A stretch of DNA of 64,000 nt from LMUY01 sp965199555 (lineage in GTDB: Bacteria > Pseudomonadota > Alphaproteobacteria > Acetobacterales > Acetobacteraceae): positions 1 through 64,000 of the forward strand of contig CBDASJ010000015.1 of NCBI GenBank assembly GCA_965199555.1. The letters are read 5' to 3'. The position numbers were made by a program, and so were the translations under genes. The notes beneath the pieces were generated by a model. That model saw nothing but the letters and a program-made list of their open reading frames with translations, was not told the origin of the DNA and searched no databases. This document shows positions 25,859 to 34,826 of this stretch, piece after piece. Position 1 is the first letter of the stretch. The number at the start of each line of letters is the position of its first letter.

Positions 25859-26652
25859 TCCGCCTCCTGGCGACCGCCGTGACACTGGTGCTCGCCGCCG
25901 GCTCGGCCCGCGCGCAGATGGACCACGCGGCACCGCGGGTCGACGTCGGACCGCTCTCCACCAGTCCGGCCCCCCCCAGTTCGGCTGCGATGAGCCACCA
26001 CGAGCCGCTCTACGGCGCCGTGCTGATCGACCAGCTGGAATGGCGCGGCGGCAACGGCACCAACCTCGCCGCCTGGGAGGGCCAGGCCTATTACGGCGGC
26101 GACTACGACAAGGTCTGGGTAAACACCCGCGGCGAATACAACGACCGCGCCCGCTCGCTCGAGCGCGCCGAGCTGCAGCTGCTCTACTCGCACCTGATCG
26201 GCTACTTCTTCGACGCGCAAGTCGGCGTGCGGCAGGATTTCCCGATCCGACCGGACCAGGGCACCCCGGCGCGCACCCACCTCGTGCTCGGCGTCGAGGG
26301 CCTGCTTCCCGGGCTGTTCGAGGTCAACCTGCAGGGTTTCCTGGACCATCGCGGCACCGTCTCGGCCCGCGGCGAAGCGTCCTACGACGCCTACCTGACG
26401 CAACGCCTGGTGCTGCAGCCGCGGCTGGAACTCAACCTCGCCACCAATGCCGACCCACAAGCCAGGCTCGGCGCCGGGCTGACGCGGCTGGAGGCCGGGC
26501 TGCGGCTGCGATACGAGTTCACCCGCGAGTTCGCCCCCTATGTTGGCGTGAACTACGAGAGCGCGTTCGGCGACACGGCGCGCTACATCAGGCGGGCCGG
26601 GGATAACCGCGACATCCTCGGCGCCGTAGCCGGCATCCGCCTGTTCTTCTAG
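25855..26652 (+). CDS. copB: Copper resistance protein CopB (second copy)
   Basis: The product is 265 aa from GTG 25855, overlapping the copA stop (GTGA). The signal peptide LLATAVTLVLAAGSARAQ precedes a short His/Met stretch and a CopB-type barrel: VLIDQLEWRGG, LLYSHLIGYFFDAQVGVRQD, YLTQRLVLQPRLELN, and a C-terminal IRLFF. It is predicted in the outer membrane, working with CopA. It differs strongly in sequence from the copy at 17013. Confidence 0.85.
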   Translation: MIRLLATAVTLVLAAGSARAQMDHAAPRVDVGPLSTSPAPPSSAAMSHHEPLYGAVLIDQLEWRGGNGTNLAAWEGQAYYGGDYDKVWVNTRGEYNDRARSLERAELQLLYSHLIGYFFDAQVGVRQDFPIRPDQGTPARTHLVLGVEGLLPGLFEVNLQGFLDHRGTVSARGEASYDAYLTQRLVLQPRLELNLATNADPQARLGAGLTRLEAGLRLRYEFTREFAPYVGVNYESAFGDTARYIRRAGDNRDILGAVAGIRLFF

Positions 26653-26661
26653 GAGCGATCC

Positions 26662-27392
26662 CTGAACGAAGTCCCGTCCCGCCAGGAACCGAACGTCCTG
26701 ATCGTCGAGGACGACGGCGAGACGCGACGACTGCTGGTCCGGCTGCTGCGCGAGAACGGCTACCGGGCCACCGGCGTGGCCGGCGGCGATGCGATGTGGC
26801 AGGCGATGGAGGCGGCACAGCCCGATCTGCTGCTGCTCGACCTGATGCTGCCGCGCCGGCCAGGGCTGACGCTGCTGCGCGAGCTGCGCGGTGAGGAACG
26901 TTGGGCCGGGCTGCCGGTGGTGATCGTCACCGCGCGCGGCCAGGTGGTGGACCGCACCCGTGGCCTCGAACTGGGCGCCGACGATTACGTGCCCAAGCCG
27001 TTCGACCGCCGCGAGCTGCTGGCGCGGATCGCCGCCGTGCTGCGCCGTAGCGGGCGCTCGCTACCGGCCAGCCGCCCCGGGATCATCCACTTCTCCGGCT
27101 GGGCGCTCGATGGCGGGCGGCGCACCCTGCTCTCTCCGAGTGGCGCGCAAGTGGATCTGTCGGGCGCGGAATACGACCTGCTGACCGTGTTCCTCGACCA
27201 TCCCAAGCGCGCCCTGTCGCGCGAGCGGCTGCTGGAGCTGGCGCGCAACCGCGTCTCCATCGTGGCGACCGACCGCAGCGTGGACGTGCAGGTCAGCCGC
27301 CTGCGTGGCAAGCTGGACCGCGACGGCGAAGAGGCCGGGTTGATCAAGACCGTGCGCGGGCTCGGCTACGTGTTCACCGGGGACGTCGAGGC

Positions 27393-27396
<4 letters not shown>
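26662..27396 (+). CDS. OmpR-family response regulator, probable CTG start
   Basis: The product is 244 aa. The receiver domain has the acidic pair VEDD, the phospho-acceptor Asp in LLLLDLMLP (about residue 60) and the Lys in YVPKPF. The C-terminal winged helix shows SGAEYDLLTVF, VDVQVSRLRGKL and IKTVRGLGYVF. The conserved N-terminus (NVLIVEDDGETRR) has no ATG, GTG or TTG before it after the in-frame TAG at 26650; CTG at 26662 follows AGGAG by seven bases and is the likely start. It is expected to control the copper genes with the downstream kinase. Confidence 0.85.
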
Positions 27397-28346
<950 letters not shown>

Positions 28347-28478
28347 CCTAGTCGGTGTGTTGGGAGATCTGCAAAAGCGGCCAGGGTTCGCACTGCTTGT
28401 TGCCGCCTAGCCGCGCTGACGATACCTGCAGCTTTAAGGGATCCCTGACTGGCGCCCGGCACTGGGTGCGGGTCAGCG

Positions 28479-29273
28479 TCAGCTCATCAGGCGGTCGAGC
28501 CTCAACCGGTCCCGTTCGTCGGTGAGGCGGCGAAGCGCGAGATAGGCGATGATGGCTCCGGCAAGCACGCTGCTGCCGGCGAGCAGGAACATGAGCAGGA
28601 TTTGGTATTTGACCGCCTCGACCGGGTCCAACCCGGCAAGGATCTGTCCCGTCATGATGCCGGGCAGGGTGATCAGTCCGGCTGCCGACATCTGGTTGAT
28701 GATCGGCAGCGTGCCGCGGCGGATCGCACTGCGCAACAAGGGTCGCGTCGCCGCCGCGAAGCTGACACCGAGCGCGAGCTGCGCCTCGATCGCGGGACGG
28801 CGTTGCCGCGCGGCATCGAGCACGTGGTCGAGCGCGAGGCTGGCAGAGTTCAGCACGCTGCCCAACACGATGCCGACTAAGGGAATGGCGTATTGCGGCG
28901 ACCACCAGGGCTGCGGCCGAATGGCCGTGACCAGCGCCAGGATCGCGGTCAGCGCCGTGGTGGCGGTGACCGCCGCCAGGCTGATCGTGTAGTTGCCGGC
29001 GCGCGCCAGCCGTTGCTCCGGCCGCACGGCGATCTCGCGCACCGCCACGATCGCCATCAGCGCCACCGCAAGCAGCGTCAGCGCCGGAGATGTGAGCGCG
29101 AAGATCAGGCGCAGCGCATAGCCTACCAGCAGCAGCTGCACGACCATGCGCGCCGCCGCGATCGTCACTTGTTTGTGGATTCCCAGTCCGAGTAGCAGCG
29201 ATAGCGCCGCTTCCGCCACGATGAGTGAGGCTGTCAGGGCGAGGTCCAACGGGCCGAGCGAAATCGGGGTCAT
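28479..29273 (-). CDS. fetB: FetB-type ABC exporter permease (UPF0014)
   Basis: The product is 264 aa with about six to seven helices. Family motifs include YALRLIFA, GNYTISLAAVTATTALTAI, the PLVGIVLGSVLNSASLALD region and IRRGTLPIINQMSAAGLITLPGIMTGQILAG, a hallmark of FetB/YbbM permeases. These partner with FetA to export iron and ease oxidative stress. It lies 2 bp after fetA on the same strand. The 132 bp to the convergent kinase gene hold nothing recognisable. Confidence 0.85.
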   Translation of the reverse strand: MTPISLGPLDLALTASLIVAEAALSLLLGLGIHKQVTIAAARMVVQLLLVGYALRLIFALTSPALTLLAVALMAIVAVREIAVRPEQRLARAGNYTISLAAVTATTALTAILALVTAIRPQPWWSPQYAIPLVGIVLGSVLNSASLALDHVLDAARQRRPAIEAQLALGVSFAAATRPLLRSAIRRGTLPIINQMSAAGLITLPGIMTGQILAGLDPVEAVKYQILLMFLLAGSSVLAGAIIAYLALRRLTDERDRLRLDRLMS

Positions 29274-29275
29274 GG

Positions 29276-29875
29276 TTACCCACTCACGATAAGGCGTCCG
29301 GCGGTCAGGTGACCGCGCAACGTGCCGAGGCGGGTTGCTTGCGCCGGGTCATGGGTGACGAGGACGAGCGTCAGGCCGGCGGCGAGCTGCGTCTCGAGCA
29401 GGGCTTCTAGCTGCGCCTTGCCATCTGGATCGAGGGCGCCGGTCGGTTCGTCCAGCAGCAGCACCGGCGGTTGCGGTTCGAGCGCGCGCAGCAGCGCCAG
29501 GCGTTGCCGCTCTCCGGTGGAGCAGGATGCGACGGCCTGCTCAAAGATGTCGGGGCGCAATCCTAGTTGGGCCGCGAGTTGGACGGGTCGCTCACGGAAG
29601 TGCTCGCCGACCCGGTCGAGCCACCAGCCGCTCTCCGCCGCGCTGTAGACGACCTTGGATCGCCACTCCGGCCCGCTCATCGAGACGGAGGATCGGCAAT
29701 CGAGCAGGATTTCGCCTTCATGCGGATCAAGGTCGGCGATCATGCGCAGCAGCAAGCTCTTACCCGCGCCGGACGGGCCCGTGATCGCCAGGCAATCTCC
29801 GGGCGCCAGCACGAATTCGAATGGTCCGGCATGGAGCGTGCGCAGAGCGATCACGCGGAGGCGCTCGAATGGCAC
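29276..29875 (-). CDS. fetA: FetA-type ABC ATPase
   Basis: The product is 199 aa from GTG 29875. Walker A is ITGPSGAGKSLLL, the signature loop reads CSTGERQRLALLRAL in place of LSGGQ, Walker B is VLLLDEPTGALD, and the H loop is VLVTHD. It is a short single-domain ATPase typical for FetA/YbbL. It is immediately followed by fetB. It starts 27 bp after the CLC gene, so it may be co-transcribed downstream of fluoride riboswitch 4. Confidence 0.85.
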   Translation of the reverse strand: MPFERLRVIALRTLHAGPFEFVLAPGDCLAITGPSGAGKSLLLRMIADLDPHEGEILLDCRSSVSMSGPEWRSKVVYSAAESGWWLDRVGEHFRERPVQLAAQLGLRPDIFEQAVASCSTGERQRLALLRALEPQPPVLLLDEPTGALDPDGKAQLEALLETQLAAGLTLVLVTHDPAQATRLGTLRGHLTAGRLIVSG

Positions 29876-29901
29876 GCTCGCCGGCCCTGGCGGCACTCCC
29901 G

Positions 29902-31746
29902 TTATTCCGCGATGCCGCTTAGCTCGGCTTCGTCGTCCACCTGCTCGGTGAGCAGACTGTCCTCGCCGACACCGACTTTCCAATGCTCCAAGTGCTTGTA
30001 GACGATGATCTTGTCCTTGAGCATCGCACCATGCTCACGGCAGAATTTCTCGAGCTGGACACGCGGCGCGACAAGCTCGACACACATCGTCAGCTCGGCG
30101 TTGATGCTTTCCGTTTCATGCTGCTGAACCTGTCCGTGGTTGCTGAAGCCGTAATGGGTATGGTGGGCCACGGCATTCACCAATCCGGCCCTTTTGGCCT
30201 GCAGCACCAACTCCTGGTAGAGCGCACGGCCCGAAAAGGCCGCCTTCAGCCGGCCGACGCCGTCTTTGCGGTACCGCTCCTTGGGTTTGAGATAGATGCG
30301 GACCATGCCAATCTCGGCCTGGGTGACGTGATGTGTGTGGGGCATGGCTGGGATGGACTCCTGGTCGGCGTGAGACGCGGTAGAGCGACGATTGCGAAAG
30401 CGGACGAATGCCTGGTCGAAACTGGACGGGCCGATCTCACGCGCGTGGCGCAGCGAGATCTCAGGCGGCAGCAGGCCGTTCGCCGTCTTCGGGACCGCGA
30501 TGCGCTGCGAGAGGTAGATGCCGGAATGACCGGAGCAGAGGTAGGACACGAAGCAGGCCACCGCGATGTAGACGGCGTGGGTGGCGCCAAACAGCTCGAT
30601 GCCCATGATGGTGCAGGCCAGCGGGGTGTTGGACGCGCCGGCAAAGATCGCCACGAAGCCGAGGGCTGCGAACAGATCGAGCGGTGCGTCGAGAAATCCC
30701 CCGATCGCGTTGCCCAGCCCGGCGCCGATGAAGAACAACGGCGTCACCTCGCCGCCCTTGAAGCCCGACGCGAGCGAGACGACCGTGAACACGATCTTCC
30801 ACGCCCAGGCCCAGACGAAGTGGTGCGGGCCGAAAAAGCTGACGATGGACGCGTCTGCCGGGTTCGCCGACGAGACACCGAGGCCGAGATACTCGCGCGT
30901 ACCCAAGGCATAGACCAGCCCGATCACCGCCAAACCACCGATGGCCGGGCGTAGGTAGCCGATCGGGCAAAGCTTCTTGAGGAGGCCGCCGACCGAATGC
31001 GACGCTTCGGAGAACAGCAACCCGGCGAGCCCGAACCCCACTCCGGCGATCCCGACCTTGACCAGCAACGACACCTTAATACCGAGCGCCGCTCTGGCCG
31101 TGTCGGCGAACGCGATGTGGTAGGCAACGTGGTGGATACCCCAGGCATGACAGGCCCAGTCGCCGACGATGGCGGCGAGCATCGCCGGCACGAGCGCCTC
31201 ATACTCGACCCGGCCGATGCTCAGCACTTCGAGCGCGAAAACGGCTCCAGCGACGGGAGTGCCGAAAACGGCGCCGAAACCGGCGGCGATGCCGGCCATC
31301 AGCAGCACCCGAACCTGGCGGGGCTGTAGATCGAGCGCGCGAGCGATGCCGGAGGCGATGCTGCCGCCGAGCTGGACGGCGGTGCCCTCGCGACCGACGG
31401 AGCCGCCGAACAGGTGGGTGACGACGGTGGCGAACAGGATGAGCGGCGCCATACGGAGCGGCACGCCGCCGCCGGGCTCGTGGATCTGCTCGACGATGAG
31501 GTTGTTTCCGCCTTCGGCCGAGCGGCCGATCCAGTGATAGATCAGCCCGATCGCAACGCCACCGAACGGCAGGCCGAACAGGAGGTATGGATGCTCGATG
31601 CGGGCATCGGTGGCCCGGTCGAGCGCCCACAGGAAAGCCGCACACAAGGTTCCCACGATCGCGGCCATGGGAACAATCAACGCCGCCCATTTCAGCGCCG
31701 CGCCGACATGGGAAACCCGTTCACCGATGAAGGCGCGCGTCAGCAC
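29902..31746 (-). CDS. CLC antiporter of probable fluoride type fused to a DUF190 domain
   Basis: The product is 614 aa from GTG 31746. Residues ~1-430 are a CLC channel/antiporter with SVGREGTAVQLGGS and, at the first anion-filter position, EGGNNLIVEQ instead of GSGIPE. A GNN-type filter is, from memory, found in the fluoride/proton CLC subgroup. From about residue 470 follows a DUF190 (PII/CutA-like) domain (IGMVRIYLKPKERYRKDG, FSNHGQVQQHETES, IVYKHLEHWKVG). DUF190 genes commonly sit next to crcB. The gene follows fluoride riboswitch 4 and a coupled leader ORF. CLC and DUF190 are clear; fluoride selectivity is inferred. Confidence 0.85.
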   Translation of the reverse strand: MLTRAFIGERVSHVGAALKWAALIVPMAAIVGTLCAAFLWALDRATDARIEHPYLLFGLPFGGVAIGLIYHWIGRSAEGGNNLIVEQIHEPGGGVPLRMAPLILFATVVTHLFGGSVGREGTAVQLGGSIASGIARALDLQPRQVRVLLMAGIAAGFGAVFGTPVAGAVFALEVLSIGRVEYEALVPAMLAAIVGDWACHAWGIHHVAYHIAFADTARAALGIKVSLLVKVGIAGVGFGLAGLLFSEASHSVGGLLKKLCPIGYLRPAIGGLAVIGLVYALGTREYLGLGVSSANPADASIVSFFGPHHFVWAWAWKIVFTVVSLASGFKGGEVTPLFFIGAGLGNAIGGFLDAPLDLFAALGFVAIFAGASNTPLACTIMGIELFGATHAVYIAVACFVSYLCSGHSGIYLSQRIAVPKTANGLLPPEISLRHAREIGPSSFDQAFVRFRNRRSTASHADQESIPAMPHTHHVTQAEIGMVRIYLKPKERYRKDGVGRLKAAFSGRALYQELVLQAKRAGLVNAVAHHTHYGFSNHGQVQQHETESINAELTMCVELVAPRVQLEKFCREHGAMLKDKIIVYKHLEHWKVGVGEDSLLTEQVDDEAELSGIAE

Positions 31747-31826
31747 TGAACCAGACCTTGGGGAGCAGTGCGCGGTGCGGTTTTAGCCAGGGCTGGGACA
31801 AGTAAATGACGAATAGCCGAACTCAA
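31740..31826 (-). CDS. 28-aa leader ORF between riboswitch 4 and the CLC gene
   Basis: TTG at 31826 lies six bases after a strong GGGGAGGAG. The 28 codons begin LSSAIRHLLVPALAKT and end at a TGA (31740-31742) that overlaps the CLC GTG start (GTGCTGA). The CLC start itself has only a weak ribosome site, so its translation probably depends on ribosomes finishing this leader, whose own site is the one masked by the riboswitch. Confidence 0.5.
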   Translation of the reverse strand: MSSAIRHLLVPALAKTAPRTAPQGLVQC

Positions 31827-31852
31827 GACAGACTCCTCCCCACGAAATGTGA

Positions 31853-31919
31853 GTAGGAATCATCAGCCCATTGCTAGGGCGGTTCGACCGTTACCGGTCA
31901 GGCAGAAATCCATTGCCTG
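31853..31919 (-). promoter_or_regulatory. Fluoride riboswitch (crcB motif), copy 4, minus strand
   Basis: On the minus strand: P1 CAGGCA/TGCCTG around ATGGATTTC, an optional GACCG/CGGTC hairpin, GAACC, stem GCCC/GGGC, then TGATGATTCCTAC, the closest match to the family consensus 3' end. GATTCCT (31855-31861) can pair with AGGAGTC (31831-31837) of the leader ribosome site, seven pairs with one G-U. Predicted fluoride ON switch for the leader and CLC-DUF190 antiporter. Confidence 0.93.
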
Positions 31920-31924
31920 AGACG

Positions 31925-31958
31925 CGCATTGACGCATTGTATTCTGGATGTCAATGCG
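31925..31958 (-). promoter_or_regulatory. Promoter and palindromic operator candidate for riboswitch 4
   Basis: A perfect inverted repeat CGCATTGAC (31925-31933) / GTCAATGCG (31950-31958) has a 16-bp spacer. On the minus strand its right arm contains TTGACA, a consensus -35, whose first base is 35 nt from the first base of the aptamer. The left arm covers the expected -10. A repressor binding here would block the promoter. Confidence 0.4.
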
Positions 31959-32073
31959 GCGACAGCGTTGGCATTGCTTGATTGCGGCAACGGCATCGGC
32001 GTTTGTCGGCCACCTCCGAAAAAATCGACAGCGCCCCCTTGTTCGACTCAACTGATTGTTCAAGTGTTAGGCA

Positions 32074-32138
32074 CGGCAATGGATTCTGCCGGGCCACTTG
32101 GCCGAACCGCTCCCATCGGATGAGCTGATGATTCCTCG
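32074..32138 (+). promoter_or_regulatory. Fluoride riboswitch (crcB motif), copy 3
   Basis: P1 is CGGCA/TGCCG (32074-32078/32087-32091) around ATGGATTC. A GGCC/GGCC hairpin, GAACC, stem GCTC/GAGC (32109-32112/32122-32125) and TGATGATTCC follow. TTCCTCG (32132-32138) can pair with CGAGGAG (32167-32173), the ribosome site of the next ORF. It is closely similar to copy 1 and about 155 bp from copy 4, which faces the other way. Confidence 0.92.
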
Positions 32139-32178
32139 AGACGGCGCTGGATATCCCCGCGCTGAACGAGGAGCCGTC

Positions 32179-32319
32179 ATGTTTCTGAACTTCCGACTTT
32201 GCGCATCAAATCCTCAAGAAGATTATCGATCCGGTGATCATCCGGATCTGGGTGCTGCCGGACCATGTAGCGGATCGATGCAGATGGAACAGGTCACGAT
32301 AGACGAGGTAGCGTCGTGA
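32179..32319 (+). CDS. 46-aa leader ORF between riboswitch 3 and usp
   Basis: ATG 32179 follows CGAGGAG by five bases. The ORF ends MQMEQVTIDEVAS at a TGA that overlaps the usp GTG start (GTGA). Its last 13 residues resemble, in position and character, the CrcB tail VPIAQNVMEEETA found before the other usp copy (3653), so it may be a worn-down crcB. Whatever its origin, it couples riboswitch control to usp. Confidence 0.5.
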   Translation: MFLNFRLCASNPQEDYRSGDHPDLGAAGPCSGSMQMEQVTIDEVAS

Positions 32320-33116
32320 CCATCCTGGCCCTCTTAAATCGCGCCGAAACGGCCGATGCCGTGCTCCGCGCTGCTGTCGAGCTCCAGGCGATCCTCGGTG
32401 ATGTCTCGATCCGGGCACTGCATCCACGTCCCGACGTCGAGCCTGATTTCATGCCGACGGAAGAGATGATGTTGCCTGAGCGCCGGGCAGCCTTCGAGGC
32501 GGACCAGGATGCGCTATCGGCCGCGCTGCGCCGGGTCGCCGAGGAGCAACTCCCCTACGACGGGATGGTGGAACGGCGCGGAAGCGTTCGTGCCGTGGTC
32601 GCCGACGCTGCAAAGGATGCGACGTTGGTGATCGCCGGCGCTGCCGGCCATGCCCGCTGGTCGCTCGCCCGCGATGCGATCGAGGCCGTCCTGTTCGACG
32701 CCGACGCGCCGCTGCTGCTTTTGCCGAACCGCTCGATGCTGCTCACGGAGCGCGTCGTCGCCGTGGCCTGGGAACGCAGCCCGACCGCCGAGGAGGCCGT
32801 GGACGCCGCGCTGCCGCTGCTGCTCGCCGCCGAGCGCGTCGTGCTGCTGGAGGCCGAGGAAGGCCATGCTTGCGCGAGCCCGCCCACCCTGTTGCTCGAC
32901 GCGTTACGCCGTCGCGGCAAGCCCGCCGCGATCCAGCGCTTCACGCTCGGCGATCGCGACGTCGGCACCGCGATCCTGGACGCTGCCACGTCGGCCGGTG
33001 CCGGGCTGCTAGTGATGGGCGCGTTCACGCACCGGCGCCTGCTCGAACGTCTATTCGGCGGCGCCACGCAGGACATCCTCGAAGGCGCGCGCATGCCGCT
33101 GCTTCTGCACCATTGA
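32316..33116 (+). CDS. Universal stress protein, second copy
   Basis: The product is 266 aa, the same length as the copy at 3653 and roughly 70 percent identical by eye. Conserved blocks include RPDVEPDFMPTEE, DATLVIAGAAGHARWSLARD and LLVMGAFTHRRLLERLFGGA. The start is GTG, coupled to the leader ORF. It is under riboswitch 3. The gene downstream is again the MFS transporter, but truncated. Confidence 0.85.
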   Translation: MTILALLNRAETADAVLRAAVELQAILGDVSIRALHPRPDVEPDFMPTEEMMLPERRAAFEADQDALSAALRRVAEEQLPYDGMVERRGSVRAVVADAAKDATLVIAGAAGHARWSLARDAIEAVLFDADAPLLLLPNRSMLLTERVVAVAWERSPTAEEAVDAALPLLLAAERVVLLEAEEGHACASPPTLLLDALRRRGKPAAIQRFTLGDRDVGTAILDAATSAGAGLLVMGAFTHRRLLERLFGGATQDILEGARMPLLLHH

Positions 33117-33124
33117 ACGGTCCG

Positions 33125-33487
33125 ATGTTCGCGAGCCTTTGCGGCGCCGGGTTCCTGGGGCGGCTGGGCTACGAGATGATCCGCAGCCCGGTTACCGCGC
33201 TGTTCGCCCACCATCTCGGCGCGCCGACCGCCCTGATCGGGCTGCTGGTCGCCGCGGTGACGATCACCGGCATCGTCGTCAAGCTGCCCGCCGGCAGTCT
33301 GGCGGACCTGTTCGGCTTCCGGCGGCTGATGCTGGCCGGGCTGGTCGTCAAAGCGACGGCGCCGTTCCTGTATCTGTTCGTCGCAGCCTGGCCGATGCTG
33401 TTGCTGGTGCGGCTTTACCATGGGCTGTCGACGGCGCTGTATGCGCCTGCCGCCTCGGCGCTGGTGGCAGCACGCTTCCCCGCATGA
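33125..33487 (+). pseudogene. MFS transporter, 5' fragment of second copy
   Basis: The product would be 120 aa and matches the N-terminal third of the MFS protein at 6669 (GAGFLGRLGYEMIRSPVTAL, SLADLFGFRRLMLAG, GLSTALYAPAASALVAARFP), then stops. At the break, the sequence joins directly to a piece of DUF1275. About 880 bp, counted on the intact copy, are missing. It cannot form a transporter. Confidence 0.85.
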
Positions 33488-33550
33488 CCGGCACGACCAC
33501 GCACTCGATGGTCGGTGCCACTGGCGGCGACCCGGCGCTGCTGCTGACCG
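33484..33550 (+). pseudogene. DUF1275 fragment of second copy
   Basis: ATG 33484 reads MTGTTTHSMVGATGGDPALLL, matching HMTGTTTHSMVGFVGGDHRLL of the intact DUF1275 at 7838, then diverges toward the insertion element. It overlaps the stop of the MFS fragment and marks the right side of the deletion. Confidence 0.8.
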
Positions 33551-33587
33551 GCAGCGGAGGGCCGCAGTTCGGCATCTCGTCTCATCA

Positions 33588-34562
33588 TTACGGTAGGCGG
33601 ACATACTCCGGGCGTCCGAGTTCGAGCATCCGGTTCAGTGCGCTTACGGCAATCACGATCTCGGTCACTCGGCGACGATCGGTTCGGGACCGTAGCCCGT
33701 CACCGACGACCCGTTTGAAACGGCTGATGTCGGCCTCCACCAGCGCTCGCCAGTTGTAGCCAGAGGCCTTCTGCCAAGCCATGCGCCCTCGCTCGGCGAT
33801 GCTCTGCAGGTGACGGTCTCGATTGGTCGGCGCCGTTTGCGCTGTTTCGCTTGGCACGGCGTTGGAGCGAGGTTGCACGATAACGGACGCCTCTGGATGA
33901 TGGGCGACAACCTCGCCGTAGACGCCATCCTGGTCGTAGGCACCGTCGGCGGTAAACGACGTGACCGGCCCATCCACCTGGTCGAGCAAGGCCCCGACCT
34001 GGGAGGCGTCGTCGACGTCGCTGGTGGTCAGCGCCGCCGCCGCGATCTGCCCGGTCTCGGCGTCCACCGCGATATGCAGCTTGCGCCACGAGCGCCGGGT
34101 CTTCGTGCCGTGCTTCTCGAGCATCCATTCGCCGCAGCCGCAGAGCTTCAGCCCCGTGCTGTCCACCAGCAGGTGCACAGGACCGAAGCCCGGATGAGGA
34201 CGAACCACGTCCAGGCTCTCGGCCCGATGACTGAGCGTTGTTTGGTCAGGCACGGCGAGATCGAGGCCGAGCAGGGCAATGCTGGAGCCGATCAGCCCTT
34301 CGGTCTGCCGCAGGGCCAGGCAGAACACCGATCGCAGCGTCAGAGCCGTCGCAATGGCCAGGGCCGAATAGCGCGACTGGCCGCCTCGCGTAGATTGCGG
34401 TTCAGCCTTCCAGGCCGCGATCGCTGCGTCGGTGAGCCAAACCGTCAGGCTGCCGCGCTGCCTCAGGGCCGCATCGTAGGCCGCCGAGTTCGTGACGCGA
34501 TACCGCTGCTTGGGGATATGATGGCGACGCTCGGCATTGGTTTTGAACGGCACGACAACCAC
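33588..34562 (-). CDS. IS5-family (DDE) transposase
   Basis: The product is 324 aa, full length for IS5/IS903-like elements: KTNAERRHHIPKQRYRVTN, LLVDSTGLKLCGCGEW, RRSWRKLHIAVDAETGQ, FTADGAYDQDGVY and a C-terminal SRFKRVVGDGLRSR. These are the blocks around the DDE residues. The start is GTG. I could not find convincing terminal inverted repeats or a target duplication, so the element ends are undefined. It lies against the deletion scar in the second usp-MFS-DUF1275 block. Confidence 0.85.
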   Translation of the reverse strand: MVVVPFKTNAERRHHIPKQRYRVTNSAAYDAALRQRGSLTVWLTDAAIAAWKAEPQSTRGGQSRYSALAIATALTLRSVFCLALRQTEGLIGSSIALLGLDLAVPDQTTLSHRAESLDVVRPHPGFGPVHLLVDSTGLKLCGCGEWMLEKHGTKTRRSWRKLHIAVDAETGQIAAAALTTSDVDDASQVGALLDQVDGPVTSFTADGAYDQDGVYGEVVAHHPEASVIVQPRSNAVPSETAQTAPTNRDRHLQSIAERGRMAWQKASGYNWRALVEADISRFKRVVGDGLRSRTDRRRVTEIVIAVSALNRMLELGRPEYVRLP

Positions 34563-34826
34563 CCCGGAGAGTGACGGGGAACGATCCCCCGAGCCAACCT
34601 ACCTCAGCCAACGCAGCGGGGATGCGTGCACCAAAGTCTCTCGTAGGTGCAGATCACGTCCACCTCGCCTCGGCTTTCGGGAAAGCACTGATTTAGTGTC
34701 GAGTGCCGGAACGCTTTTTCGGCTTCAAAGGTACTGTAGGGGAGTAACATATTGTGGACAGGTAAGCCGGCGACTTTCCTATCCGTGTGGAACGCGAGTT
34801 AACTGATGGCCGTCTCTCCCTGCCGT
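34563..34826. other. Non-coding stretch beside the IS5-type transposase
   Basis: No gene is seen. A GGGGAACGATCCCC near-palindrome lies around 34578-34591 and may belong to the element end. The rest is lower in GC and ends at the lactonase stop. Confidence 0.4.

Noticed and set aside
33540..34640. Exact ends of the IS5-type element
   Set aside because: I searched both flanks for inverted repeats and a target duplication and found no convincing pair, so only the transposase gene is reported.
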